A DNA stretch of 64,000 bases from an uncultured Bacilli bacterium (GTDB lineage: Bacteria; Bacillota_I; Bacilli_A; RF39; UBA660). The stretch lies in NCBI GenBank assembly GCA_934090685.1, contig CAKOJN010000005.1, positions 62,001 to 126,000 of the forward strand, read 5' to 3'. Both the position numbers and the translations under genes were made by a program. Shown piece after piece: positions 50,769 to 59,497 of this stretch. The notes beneath the pieces were generated by a model. It was not told the origin of the DNA. It did not search any database and saw only the letters and a list, made by a program, of their open reading frames with translations. Positions within the stretch are counted from its first letter, which is position 1. Every line of letters starts with the position of its first letter.

Positions 50769-51075
50769 GGTCTTCCTCCTTAATATTAATATTTTTATTA
50801 TAATTGTCTCTTAGTTCATAAATCATATTAACTAAGTTATTAAGTAAGTTATTAGTTATATTATCTTTCTTAATATTAATAATTTTTAAATCATTATTAT
50901 CAGTATAACTAATAGCATCTTGGTCAAATGTAAGTATTGCATTAATAGTAGTAATAATCATTGTACTAAAAGAAGCACAAACTATATCTTTACCATAATC
51001 ATCATACATTGCATGACCTTTGCAATGAATACTTTGTATTACATTGTCTTTTTTACTTATTCTTACTTTAATCAT
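50761..51075 (-). CDS. prp: ribosomal-processing cysteine protease Prp
   Basis: 104 aa. The catalytic pair is seen in IHCKGHAMYDDYGKDIVCASFS (His and Cys). It trims the L27 leader. Located between rplU and rpmA as in all Firmicutes, overlapping each. Confidence 0.94.
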   Translation of the reverse strand: MIKVRISKKDNVIQSIHCKGHAMYDDYGKDIVCASFSTMIITTINAILTFDQDAISYTDNNDLKIINIKKDNITNNLLNNLVNMIYELRDNYNKNINIKEEDHD

Positions 51076-51374
51076 TATTTATTAATAGACTTGATAAGAA
51101 TCTTAGTATAAGGTTGTCTATGTCCTTGAGTTTTTCTATATTTTTTCTTTGGTTTGTATTTAAACACAAGAACTTTCTTTTGTTTACCATGTTTTAATAC
51201 CTTAGCAACTACTTTAGCACCCTTAACAGTTGGAGTTCCTACTTTGCCATCTACATATAAAACTTCATCAAAAACAACTTCGCTACCTTCTTCATTTTCT
51301 AACTTTTCAATATATAGTTCTTGTCCTTCTTCAACCATATATTGTTTTCCACCAGTTACAAATATTGCTTTCAT
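51075..51374 (-). CDS. rplU: ribosomal protein bL21
   Basis: 99 aa. AIFVTGGKQYMVEEGQELYIEKL, VVAKVLKHGKQKKVLVFKYKPKKKYRKTQGHRQPYT. 50S protein; first of the rplU-prp-rpmA operon, preceded by an L21 leader and a strong promoter. Confidence 0.97.
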   Translation of the reverse strand: MKAIFVTGGKQYMVEEGQELYIEKLENEEGSEVVFDEVLYVDGKVGTPTVKGAKVVAKVLKHGKQKKVLVFKYKPKKKYRKTQGHRQPYTKILIKSINK

Positions 51375-51466
51375 ATTATTCCTCCTTCAATAAGACTCGC
51401 TTTTAAGGTAAGATAAATCTTTTTAAAACCTCTTCAATGCGGTTGTAGAGAAAGATTTCTACAAAC
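51375..51466 (-). ncRNA. L21 leader RNA
   Basis: The ~90-nt untranslated leader of rplU contains paired TGTAGAAATC..TTTCTCTACA and the distal AGGTTTT...AGCGAGTCTTATTG region seen in L21 leaders of Firmicutes. It probably mediates autoregulation by L21. Identified from position and resemblance, not from a covariance search. Confidence 0.65.
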
Positions 51467-51472
51467 ATCAGT

Positions 51473-51501
51473 ATTTTAGCATATTTAATTGTTTCTGTCA
51501 A
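51473..51501 (-). promoter_or_regulatory. rplU promoter
   Basis: TTGACA (51496-51501), 17 nt, TAAAAT (51473-51478) on the minus strand; the -35 lies inside the spoIVFB 3' end. Confidence 0.85.
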
Positions 51502-52219
51502 ATAGTTTAGATAAATATTTTCTTTCAGTTATACCATTAATAGTATGATAATAATCTCTTTTGAATTTATTATGGTTTTTTACTCTTTTAATCTTTTTAA
51601 AATTGTAATCATTTTTATATCTTTCAAATAAAAAAATAATAAATTTATTATCAAGATTTTTTATCTCCATTATTATTTCTTTTATTAAGAATAAGAATAA
51701 TAATAAAGATAATAGTGTTCTTTTAGTCAAAATAAATATCAACATAAAAATAATAGAAATAATAATTGTTATTTTGTTTGATAATTTATAAGAAAATAAT
51801 TTATCTAATACTATATTTAAAAATCTTCCGCCATCAAGAGGAAGTATTGGTAAAAAATTAAATGATATTAGTAGTATATTTATTTTTTTAATAATATTAA
51901 AAACATTGTCAGTCATTAAATTATTATTATGAATAATTACTATCAAAAAATAAAAAAGCATTTGAAAAAATATTCCTCCAAATAGACTAACTAATTCCTT
52001 ATTTGTATTTAAATTTAAATCGCTATCATAAACAGTTAATCCTCCGAATGGATAAATAATTATTTTATTTGTTTTTATACCTACTAAATTACTCATGAAA
52101 TAGTGCCCGAACTCATGTATAAATATTATTAATAAAAGAATATAAATATATTGAAAATATCCTGCTAAAAAAGATATAAGCATTGTTATATATGTTAAAT
52201 TATGTATTTCAATTTTCAT
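51485..52219 (-). CDS. spoIVFB: SpoIVFB-like M50 intramembrane metalloprotease
   Basis: 244 aa with about six transmembrane helices. Zinc site FIHEFGHYFMSN (HExxH) and LPILPLDGGRFLN (the second Asp ligand). In Bacillus SpoIVFB cleaves pro-sigma-K in the mother cell. It overlaps the SpoIVFA-like gene by 11 nt and directly precedes the rplU operon, the Bacillus order. The C-terminal CBS region is reduced to a basic tail. Confidence 0.9.
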   Translation of the reverse strand: MKIEIHNLTYITMLISFLAGYFQYIYILLLIIFIHEFGHYFMSNLVGIKTNKIIIYPFGGLTVYDSDLNLNTNKELVSLFGGIFFQMLFYFLIVIIHNNNLMTDNVFNIIKKINILLISFNFLPILPLDGGRFLNIVLDKLFSYKLSNKITIIISIIFMLIFILTKRTLLSLLLFLFLIKEIIMEIKNLDNKFIIFLFERYKNDYNFKKIKRVKNHNKFKRDYYHTINGITERKYLSKLFDRNN

Positions 52220-52763
52220 TTATACTTACTGGTTTATTGTCTTTTAAAAGTACATAATAGTATTCATTAGTTAGAGATGTCCCTATTTTACTACCACTTT
52301 CAATATAATCATAAAGTTTAACTTCTTCTTTAATATTACCATACCATGCATAATAACCATTACTTTGTTGTATTATTATTGTATTATTATAACCTTCTTT
52401 ATCACCTATAAATGTCACTATTCCACTATCTTTGATAATAATATCATCACCATCATTTACTATATATTTAACTCCATCTTTATATTTTTCTGTTTGTTCA
52501 GTTTCATCTTTCATTACAGTTTTTACATTATCATTTGTTTTAAATACATTTGTAATATTATTAGTAATTTTATTTACAAAGCTAAAATCTATGGTACTAT
52601 TAAGTACTTTATCTACAAGAAAACTTTTAAATTTAGGACTATAATTACTAGTTATGATAACTATCATAGTAAAAATAACTATTGTGAATAGTTTACTTAA
52701 TACTTTTTTCAAGAAATCATTTTTCTTAGGTTCTTTTTTATTTTTATATTCTTCGTATGTCAT
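52209..52763 (-). CDS. spoIVFA: SpoIVFA-like membrane protein with M23/LytM-like domain
   Basis: 184 aa from ATG 52763 (a TTG at 52790 is also possible; neither has a strong ribosome site). One transmembrane helix (SKLFTIVIFTMIVIITSNY), a variable segment, then a LytM-like beta domain (DSGIVTFIGDKEGYNNTIIIQQSNGYYAWYGNI) lacking the peptidase metal residues. In Bacillus SpoIVFA holds and inhibits SpoIVFB. Context makes the call convincing. Confidence 0.82.
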   Translation of the reverse strand: MTYEEYKNKKEPKKNDFLKKVLSKLFTIVIFTMIVIITSNYSPKFKSFLVDKVLNSTIDFSFVNKITNNITNVFKTNDNVKTVMKDETEQTEKYKDGVKYIVNDGDDIIIKDSGIVTFIGDKEGYNNTIIIQQSNGYYAWYGNIKEEVKLYDYIESGSKIGTSLTNEYYYVLLKDNKPVSINEN

Positions 52764-52783
52764 ATTAAATATTATGTTTTTAT

Positions 52784-53467
52784 CTACCAATTATTCAAAT
52801 TTTCATAAAAACTATAATATAATTCCTTTCCAAATACTATATGATCCACTACTGGTATTGCCATTATCTTTCCAATTTCAAATAAACTTTTAGTTATTTC
52901 AACATCTTGATGACTTGGAGTTGGATCTCCAGATGGATGATTATGCATTACGATTATAGAATACGCACTTTCTATAACAGCATATTTAAATACTTCTCTT
53001 GGATGAACACATGAAGTGTTTATTGTACCTTTAAATAATAACTTGTAACTAATTAATTTAGATTTTGAATCTAAGTATATAGCATAAAAATATTCTTGTT
53101 TTTCATCTTTGAATAAATATTTAAAATAATCAAATATTAATTTAGAATTATTAAGTTTAACATTGCTTATATTAACCATATTCATTCTTTTAGATAATTC
53201 TACTATAGATAATAATTCAATAGCTTTTACTTGTCCTATACCTTTAATTTTAGTTAAAGTATTAATAGTAGCAGTTTTTAACTTTTCAATACCTCCAAGC
53301 TCATTTAATAACATAAGAGCAAGTCTTTTAACAGAATATTCACGAGTTCCAGTCTTTAATATTATCGCAAGTAATTCTTCATTAGATAGATTCTCTACTC
53401 CATACTTAATAAACCTTTCTCTAGGTCTTTCTTCTTTAATTATATTTTTAATCTTTATATCTCTCAT
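52784..53467 (-). CDS. radC: RadC-family JAB/MPN domain protein
   Basis: 227 aa. N-terminal helix-hairpin-helix (ERPRERFIKYGVENLSNEELLAIILKTGTREYSVKRLA...IKGIGQVKAIELL) and C-terminal JAB motif HPREVFKYAV...IVMHNHPSGDPTPSHQDVEITKSL (HxH...D). The role in repair is unproven. ATG 53467 fits the family start; it lies only 3 nt from a TATAAT of the recurrent element. Start of the spoIVFA-FB run. Confidence 0.94.
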   Translation of the reverse strand: MRDIKIKNIIKEERPRERFIKYGVENLSNEELLAIILKTGTREYSVKRLALMLLNELGGIEKLKTATINTLTKIKGIGQVKAIELLSIVELSKRMNMVNISNVKLNNSKLIFDYFKYLFKDEKQEYFYAIYLDSKSKLISYKLLFKGTINTSCVHPREVFKYAVIESAYSIIVMHNHPSGDPTPSHQDVEITKSLFEIGKIMAIPVVDHIVFGKELYYSFYENLNNW

Positions 53468-53470
53468 ATT

Positions 53471-53503
53471 ATTATAATAAGTCATAAAAATTAAAAACAC
53501 TTC
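53471..53503 (-). promoter_or_regulatory. GAAGTG...TATAATA element, copy upstream of radC
   Basis: Minus strand: GAAGTGTTTTTAATTTTTAT, GACTTAT, TATAATA, then the start codon 3 nt after TATAAT. Confidence 0.6.
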
Positions 53504-53530
53504 TTTTTTAAAAAGAAAGATAAATATTTT

Positions 53531-54538
53531 TTATCTTTCTTTTAACGCTTTTATAACATTACTTAATGTATCTGCTTTTATTATTTCTATATTATAATTA
53601 TATTTATTTTTAAGACTCATTGCTTCTTCATAATTACCACTTGGCACGATAAATACTTTAGCATGTTTATTAACTGCTCCTTTAAGTTTATATTTAACTC
53701 CTCCGATACTTCCTACATTACCGTTTTCATCTATAACACCAGTACCTGATATTATATCTCCTTTAGTAATATCATATTTGGTAATTCTATTATATATTTC
53801 TAAAGCACACATAAGCCCTCTAGATGATCCACTTTCATTATCTTTAAAAACAAATTTGACTTCTGGATTAGTCTTAATATTCTTAAGTTCTGCTAAAGAA
53901 ATACCAATCATTTTGTTTCCTTCATTAGAAACTAATGTTGATTCACATTCTATTATTTTGCCATCTCTTAATACAGTAATATTTAATTTATCCCCTACTT
54001 CATATTTATTTACTTCTTCTTTTAAGGAATCAAAACTTGTTATTTTGGTATTATTAATTGTCTTAATGACATCTCCAGTTTTTATATTTGTTTTAGCAAT
54101 ATTATAAACATATGTTACGGTTACATCAGTACTAGTTATTTCATACTTCATATTTGCTTCTTTAAATGCTGCGATTATAGCGTCATAACTAGTATCTTTT
54201 AAATATATTTTATCTCTATTTTCTATTTCTTTTTCACTTTCATCTTCAACTCTCATATCATCAAGACTTTCCATATCCCAACTAGGTATAATAAGTGACA
54301 AAAGCATATTTGGTATATTCGCAGGCATAGAAGTAACATACGTTAAATTCATACTTCCTTTAGATTCATAAGATGGTTCTACTATAATTCTATCATCTAA
54401 ATTTTCAAGTGAACCTGGTGTATATATCACATAGTCAAATTTAACTAAAAATAATGCCATAATTAAAAGCAAACCAATATAAAATTTATAATTAATTTTA
54501 AAATCTTTTATAATATATTTTTTTATTTTTCTTATCAT
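53531..54538 (-). CDS. ylbL: PDZ-Lon-type serine protease (YlbL/SepM-like)
   Basis: 335 aa. N-terminal transmembrane anchor (IGLLLIMALFLVKF), PDZ domain around residues 140-200 (IAKTNIKTGDVIKTINNTKI), and Lon-type catalytic domain with Ser in GSSRGLMCALEIYN and Lys in IGGVKYKLKGAV. Membrane-bound with extracellular activity in relatives. Divergent from ylbJ; in Bacillus ylbJ, ylbK and ylbL are neighbours. Confidence 0.9.
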   Translation of the reverse strand: MIRKIKKYIIKDFKINYKFYIGLLLIMALFLVKFDYVIYTPGSLENLDDRIIVEPSYESKGSMNLTYVTSMPANIPNMLLSLIIPSWDMESLDDMRVEDESEKEIENRDKIYLKDTSYDAIIAAFKEANMKYEITSTDVTVTYVYNIAKTNIKTGDVIKTINNTKITSFDSLKEEVNKYEVGDKLNITVLRDGKIIECESTLVSNEGNKMIGISLAELKNIKTNPEVKFVFKDNESGSSRGLMCALEIYNRITKYDITKGDIISGTGVIDENGNVGSIGGVKYKLKGAVNKHAKVFIVPSGNYEEAMSLKNKYNYNIEIIKADTLSNVIKALKER

Positions 54539-54583
54539 AAATTTCTCCTATTAATAATATTATATCACAGATAGGAATAATTT

Positions 54584-55486
54584 ATGAAAATAATAAAATC
54601 ACTAATTTTAACCTTATTTTTAATAGTATTTGTATTAAATTTAGATATAGTTATAAATTCTACTTTAAGCGCAAGTCATCTTTTTATAACAAAAGTATTT
54701 GTATCAATTTTTCCTTTTATTATCCTTAGTGATATATTATATTATTTTAATTATGATTTATTTTTAAAAAAAATATTTGGTAATATTATTTCTAAGTTAT
54801 TTAATGTATCTAAAAATGCCTCTATTATATATATTCTTAGTATATTAACTAGTCATCCAGGTAATGCAATATATATAAAAGGTATGCTTGATAATAAAAC
54901 AATAGATGAAGAAGATGCAACTAAAATACTAAGAGCGACTTATTTTCCATCTATTGCTTTTGTAATTGGTTCTATTGGAATAGGTATTTACCATGATATT
55001 AAAATAGGTATTATTTTGTATTTAATAACATTTTTAAATAATATTTTGATTGGTGTTTTTTTAAGAGGAAAAAGGAAATGTAATGATATTGAATATGTAA
55101 AACAAAATAAATTAACATTACAAGAAACATTAAGTAATTCTATCTCAAAAGGAATAAATACATCTTATATAATTTTAGGAAACATAATAATATTTACTAT
55201 ATTAGTTAATTTATTAAATCATTACTTAAATATTAATAGTACTGTTTTAGCGATTATAAGTGGTATGCTTGAAATGACAAATGGTATTTTTATGATTGGT
55301 AATTTAAATATTAATTTAACTTATAAAGTTATACTTACTAGTTTTATTCTTAATTTTAGTGGTTTATCTATTATATTTCAAACTTCGTCAATATTAAGTA
55401 AATATAAAATTAACATAAAAAAAATATTAATCGTAAAATTAATATTTAGTATTATTATATTTACTATTTTATTTTTAATAAATTAA
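54584..55486 (+). CDS. ylbJ: sporulation integral membrane protein YlbJ
   Basis: 300 aa, eight or more transmembrane helices, of the nucleoside-recognition (Gate) family, with STLSASHLFITKVFVSIFPFIILSDIL, SILTSHPGNAIYIKGML and FPSIAFVIGSIGIG. YlbJ is needed for proper spore formation in Bacillus. It converges with and overlaps the pilin gene at 55475 by 12 nt. Confidence 0.88.
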   Translation: MKIIKSLILTLFLIVFVLNLDIVINSTLSASHLFITKVFVSIFPFIILSDILYYFNYDLFLKKIFGNIISKLFNVSKNASIIYILSILTSHPGNAIYIKGMLDNKTIDEEDATKILRATYFPSIAFVIGSIGIGIYHDIKIGIILYLITFLNNILIGVFLRGKRKCNDIEYVKQNKLTLQETLSNSISKGINTSYIILGNIIIFTILVNLLNHYLNINSTVLAIISGMLEMTNGIFMIGNLNINLTYKVILTSFILNFSGLSIIFQTSSILSKYKINIKKILIVKLIFSIIIFTILFLIN

Positions 55487-56140
55487 TGTAAATATATATA
55501 TATCATTTTCACTGTTATTTAATTTAATAACAATATTTCCAGATCCCACTATTTGCATGCCAGTTTCATTTTTATATGAATTATTATTTTCAACAAAATT
55601 TATGCCTAAAAATTTATTACCTGTAGTGCTTGTGCATTCTTCATCAATAACTTTACTTTTACATTTTCTTTCATTATTATGACATGCATAATCAATAGTT
55701 TTAATATAAAGTATTTTTTCAGTATCACCAGTACTATCAATATATTTCAATGTTGATTTATCAATTCTTTTAGTACCAAGTGAATCACTATTATCACTAG
55801 CCCCACTTGTTGGTTCATCTACATTATTATTATATAAACATTCTGTTTTATAATCATCAAGATTTTCTATTCTAATAATTCTTTTTTTACTGTTATCTAA
55901 AGTTATTTCTAAACTCTTATCATCTAATTTAACTATATTTGTTACACTACCATTGTTAATTATATCGTTGCTTATTATTCTTGTGATTGATGAAGTAACT
56001 AAATCTATATCAGTTTTGTCATTAGTTTTATTATAAGTATCTTTTAGTTTAATAAGTGCGACTGACATTGATGCGAGTACTATAGTTACGAGAACTATAC
56101 TTACCATAAGTTCTATCAAAGTAAAACCATTTCTTTTCAT
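55475..56140 (-). CDS. prepilin-like protein (minor pilin, GspJ/ComGF-like)
   Basis: 221 aa. Leader MKRNGFTLIELMVSIVLVTIV (cleavage after Gly, Glu +5), then a beta-rich domain with six Cys including the CHNNERKCKSKVIDEEC cluster. Third of a three-gene pilin operon. Likely minor pilin of the same filament as the other pilins. Confidence 0.85.
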   Translation of the reverse strand: MKRNGFTLIELMVSIVLVTIVLASMSVALIKLKDTYNKTNDKTDIDLVTSSITRIISNDIINNGSVTNIVKLDDKSLEITLDNSKKRIIRIENLDDYKTECLYNNNVDEPTSGASDNSDSLGTKRIDKSTLKYIDSTGDTEKILYIKTIDYACHNNERKCKSKVIDEECTSTTGNKFLGINFVENNNSYKNETGMQIVGSGNIVIKLNNSENDIYIFTLIY

Positions 56141-56148
56141 ACTACCTC

Positions 56149-56661
56149 CTAAAGTTCTATTGATGCATAATAATATTTTCCCTGTCTTCTAAATATACCA
56201 AGTAAGTACTTTCTACCTGCTGAGTCTTTAGTGCATTCTTTTTCATAACATCTAGATAATGTTTTTAAGTATTCAATAGTTACATTATCAAAATAAGTAT
56301 CTTTTGAATCTTTATAAAGTTCACTATTTAAGTCATCTATAACTGCGAATGTTGTCATATTTATATCTCTCATAAACGCATCACAATCTTCAACTGTAAC
56401 ACCTAGAATAGTATCTTTATCATCGACCTTTTCACATGAATTAACATTTGATATTTTTATTATATTATTAGGCAAAGAAGAAGTATCTACTAAATTTGCT
56501 ACTGTATATAATGTATATAAATCTCTTGGTTGATCATAATATTTATGTTTTTTTGCTTTAGTATAAACTAGTGTATAACTAGCAAGTAATACTGTTAATG
56601 AAAGTGCAACTACCATAAGAATTGATATTGTTTCTAAGAATATAAAACCTTTTCTATTCAT
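56149..56661 (-). CDS. prepilin-like protein (minor pilin)
   Basis: 170 aa. Leader MNRKGFIFLETISILMVVALS (Glu +5 preserved as FLE), ~145-residue globular part with four Cys (NSCEK, EDCDA, SRCYEKEC). One base overlap with the upstream gene and 8 bp from the next one. Confidence 0.78.
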   Translation of the reverse strand: MNRKGFIFLETISILMVVALSLTVLLASYTLVYTKAKKHKYYDQPRDLYTLYTVANLVDTSSLPNNIIKISNVNSCEKVDDKDTILGVTVEDCDAFMRDINMTTFAVIDDLNSELYKDSKDTYFDNVTIEYLKTLSRCYEKECTKDSAGRKYLLGIFRRQGKYYYASIEL

Positions 56662-57860
56662 TATGCGCCTCCATTTATCACATAAGGATTAACTATAGTA
56701 CCATTGCCTTTTGATATTATAATATCACCTTTAATTGTGAATACCTTTTGTGTGTCAACGTTTTCTGTGGTTGACACAGTTGTAATTTCTTCATGTTGAT
56801 TATTCCTCTTAATATAAAATATACCTGCATATTCCTTATTAGTACCGCTATCATAATAATAATAGTTAGGTGTCATAGTTAATGCTTTTCTAACAAAAGA
56901 GTGTGATTCTGTATCATAACTATATAATGATATACCAGAATATATTGCTTCATCTAATGTGATTAATCCTGCTTTAGAAGTTATATAATCTATATAATTT
57001 TCTGAATCATCTTTTCTAGTACAATTAAATCTTGGTCTTTCGTTTTTAATTCTATTAACATTATAATAAACTGTATTATGAGTTCCATATCCAGTTTTAG
57101 TACTGTCAATTGTAAAACTATCATGTGCTGTATCCCCAGTCACATCTGATATCTTAGTTGCAGTAGTATCAACTATTCTATTATTACAATATGCTGTATC
57201 AACAAGTAGATCCTTAAGATATGTTGAAATATTTGTATCATTATTTAATTCTTTTTTTATTTTACTATCATTAGTATTAGTATGAGTTTTCAAATATAAT
57301 TCATTACTAGTAAGTGTACTTTCATCTTCGTCAGTTCCATACATAAAACCTACTGATTTATTACCAGTTACATCATTATAAGAAGTCGAATATGCTGTTG
57401 AATATGAACTATCATTAATTATTTTTATGTTTCCATCTTCAGTTGTTCTTAATATGCGATATATACCAAAATTAGTTTGTATATAGTTATTAACATCACT
57501 ACCTCTAAAATAATAAACTGTTTTATTATCATTTGTATATGATGTATCCTCCGTATAAAATAAACCTATTCCATTAGTTAGGCTAGAAGGTTTACTAAAA
57601 TCTATTCCATCCTTTGAGTCAACACTAGGACTAGCATCAGTATTATCAGGGTATGCTTTATTATCCTTTAATATCGTATTATATAACGTATCATTTCTAA
57701 AAGATGTTAAATTCATTTCAGACTTAATTTTTTCTTCTATAATATCATAATATTTATTTCTTTGATTATATGAAGTTAATATTCCAGTCATAAGAAAAAG
57801 AAATAATATTAAGAATGTATAAACCAAAGTCATAGATATAAAACCATTTTTATTCTTCAT
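56661..57860 (-). CDS. large prepilin-like surface protein
   Basis: 399 aa. Leader KNKNGFISMTLVYTFLILFLFLMTG is pilin-like but lacks the +5 Glu (ISMTL). The body is a DUF6273-like domain (FRGSDVNNYIQTNFGIYRILRTTEDGNIKI and ITLDEAIYSGISLYS) with a beta-rich tail, related to the C-terminal part of the DGR-candidate protein but without a variable-region ending. First of the minor-pilin operon; ATG 57860 follows AGGTGAAAAGT. Confidence 0.78.
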   Translation of the reverse strand: MKNKNGFISMTLVYTFLILFLFLMTGILTSYNQRNKYYDIIEEKIKSEMNLTSFRNDTLYNTILKDNKAYPDNTDASPSVDSKDGIDFSKPSSLTNGIGLFYTEDTSYTNDNKTVYYFRGSDVNNYIQTNFGIYRILRTTEDGNIKIINDSSYSTAYSTSYNDVTGNKSVGFMYGTDEDESTLTSNELYLKTHTNTNDSKIKKELNNDTNISTYLKDLLVDTAYCNNRIVDTTATKISDVTGDTAHDSFTIDSTKTGYGTHNTVYYNVNRIKNERPRFNCTRKDDSENYIDYITSKAGLITLDEAIYSGISLYSYDTESHSFVRKALTMTPNYYYYDSGTNKEYAGIFYIKRNNQHEEITTVSTTENVDTQKVFTIKGDIIISKGNGTIVNPYVINGGA

Positions 57861-57909
57861 ACTTTTCACCTATCATAACAATTATATAACAAATAATAAT
57901 TAATGTAAA

Positions 57910-57930
57910 ATAAAAATCCACTTAAGTGGA
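57910..57930 (-). terminator. terminator of ysxE-like gene
   Basis: The palindrome TCCACTTAAGTGGA (57917-57930) is followed on the minus strand by TTTTTATTTT. Confidence 0.85.
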
Positions 57931-57933
57931 CAT

Positions 57934-58755
57934 TTATTTATTTTGATTCACTACATTCGCACCTGAATAAATATAATCAATTGTCTTTCTTACGTTTTGT
58001 GTATCTATGAACTCATCACCTACAAATTCCATTTTTGGTGGTATTGATATAAGAATATTTAAAAGCAACTTCTCTTCTTTTGTTAATTCTAAATTTTCAT
58101 TATATACTTTTAATAAATAATTAAAATCTAAATTATATCCTTCAGTTTTATAAAATTTATATAAATCAAGCACAGGTGTATCAACCATATAATTATCCCA
58201 ACTAATAAGATAATTCTTATCCCCATGAATAAAATGTTTTAATGATACATTATTATGTAGAGTACACACTCTTTCTTTAGATTTATTTTCAACTAATTTA
58301 AACCAACTCTTTAACTCTTTTGATGCATATGAAAGACTACTGTCAATTATAGAATAATTTCTAGCAATTAAATATTCCTTTGGAGACATATATTCACTAG
58401 ATTCTATAAATTCAATTAATTCTAAATAATATTTTTTTAAATATTCAATATTACCACTTAAAGTATCATACACTTTTCTATATTTATTTTTACTAATATC
58501 TTTAAAGAATAGAGTTTTATAATGAAGTTCTGATATAGTTTTAATAAGTTCTACTCCTTTAGTCATTTCATGATAATCCTTTGTTTCTATATATTCAGTT
58601 TTAATTTCTCTATCATCACTACTTATTACTTTTGGAAATTTATTAAAATTTCTAGTTTCCAAATAATCAAATAATTCTAATAAATTATTATTTCTATTCT
58701 TTTTAGTTACTACTTCATTATCTATAATTACACTATTTTTATATTTCTTAGTCAT
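57934..58755 (-). CDS. ysxE: YsxE/CotS-family spore coat kinase-like protein
   Basis: 273 aa of the aminoglycoside-phosphotransferase-like CotS family. TLHNNVSLKHFIHGDKNYLISWDNYMVDTPVLDLYKFY carries a variant catalytic loop (HNN in place of HGDxxxxN), suggesting low or no kinase activity. It overlaps the SpoVID-like gene by 8 nt; spoVID-ysxE is the Bacillus order. Confidence 0.8.
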   Translation of the reverse strand: MTKKYKNSVIIDNEVVTKKNRNNNLLELFDYLETRNFNKFPKVISSDDREIKTEYIETKDYHEMTKGVELIKTISELHYKTLFFKDISKNKYRKVYDTLSGNIEYLKKYYLELIEFIESSEYMSPKEYLIARNYSIIDSSLSYASKELKSWFKLVENKSKERVCTLHNNVSLKHFIHGDKNYLISWDNYMVDTPVLDLYKFYKTEGYNLDFNYLLKVYNENLELTKEEKLLLNILISIPPKMEFVGDEFIDTQNVRKTIDYIYSGANVVNQNK

Positions 58756-59443
58756 TATTAATATAAGGTATTATTATTTTATCACCTAAAGAAATATTAT
58801 TTATATCATTATATTCAAGTAAATCTTCTATTTGTACATTATATTTACTACATATATTTTCTATAGTATCTCCTTGTCTTACTATATAAACTTTATAAGT
58901 ATAATATTTATTTTCATTATTAATAATATTTTGAGTTAAGTTATTAATATTATTTTCTATATTTGTATTATCTGAGTCTTTTTCAGTTATTTGAATATCT
59001 TTACTTTCATCTTTGAAATAATCATCCATATAATTATCAAAGTCAATATTAGTAATATTATCTTCTAAATCTATTTCTTTTTCTTCTTTAATTTCTTTTT
59101 CTTCTTTAATTTCTTCTTCCACCCTTTCTTCATCACATGTAAGTTCAAGTGAAATATCAACTTTCATAACATCTTTAGATGTACTATATTTAAAGTCATC
59201 AATTTCAATTTTAATAGTATCTTTATTTATTCTTTTAGATATTGCGATAGAAAAAGGAATATTATATACAAAATCTTCTTCAATAACACTTGCTTCAGTC
59301 ATTTTATATGTTCCGCTTAAATAAACTGTTCCCTCTACTATATCATCAAGTATTTTATAATCATGCTCTAGATTTATACTTGTTACTTCCGCTATTTTAG
59401 TCTTAAAAACAATATCTTTTTTTAATGGAATAATCTCTTTCAT
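58748..59443 (-). CDS. spoVID: SpoVID-like spore coat morphogen with LysM
   Basis: 231 aa. N-terminal beta domain (residues 1-105) of SpoVID/SPOCS type, an acidic Glu/Asp-rich linker with two KEIKEE repeats, and a C-terminal LysM (YIVRQGDTIENICSKYNVQIEDLLEYNDI). SpoVID anchors coat proteins on the forespore. ATG 59443 follows AAAGGAGAATAT. The lon-spoVID-ysxE order is seen in Bacilli. Confidence 0.85.
   Translation of the reverse strand: MKEIIPLKKDIVFKTKIAEVTSINLEHDYKILDDIVEGTVYLSGTYKMTEASVIEEDFVYNIPFSIAISKRINKDTIKIEIDDFKYSTSKDVMKVDISLELTCDEERVEEEIKEEKEIKEEKEIDLEDNITNIDFDNYMDDYFKDESKDIQITEKDSDNTNIENNINNLTQNIINNENKYYTYKVYIVRQGDTIENICSKYNVQIEDLLEYNDINNISLGDKIIIPYINND
59074..59109. repeat. two tandem 18-bp repeats in the spoVID-like gene
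   Basis: ATTTCTTTTTCTTCTTTA occurs twice in a row, encoding repeated KEIKEE in the acidic linker. Confidence 0.9.
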
Positions 59444-59470
59444 ATATTCTCCTTTCATTTAAATATATGA

Positions 59471-59496
59471 AAAAAAATATTCATTATGAGAATATT
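59471..59496 (-). terminator. terminator of lon
   Basis: AATATTC-TCATAAT-GAATATT followed by seven T; 2 bp from the stop. Confidence 0.85.
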
Positions 59497-59497
59497 T

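Noticed and set aside
56661..57860. Second DGR variable region in the large pilin
   Set aside because: Its C terminus lacks the GC-rich constant blocks and the GVSPAFR-type ending, and codons are normal.
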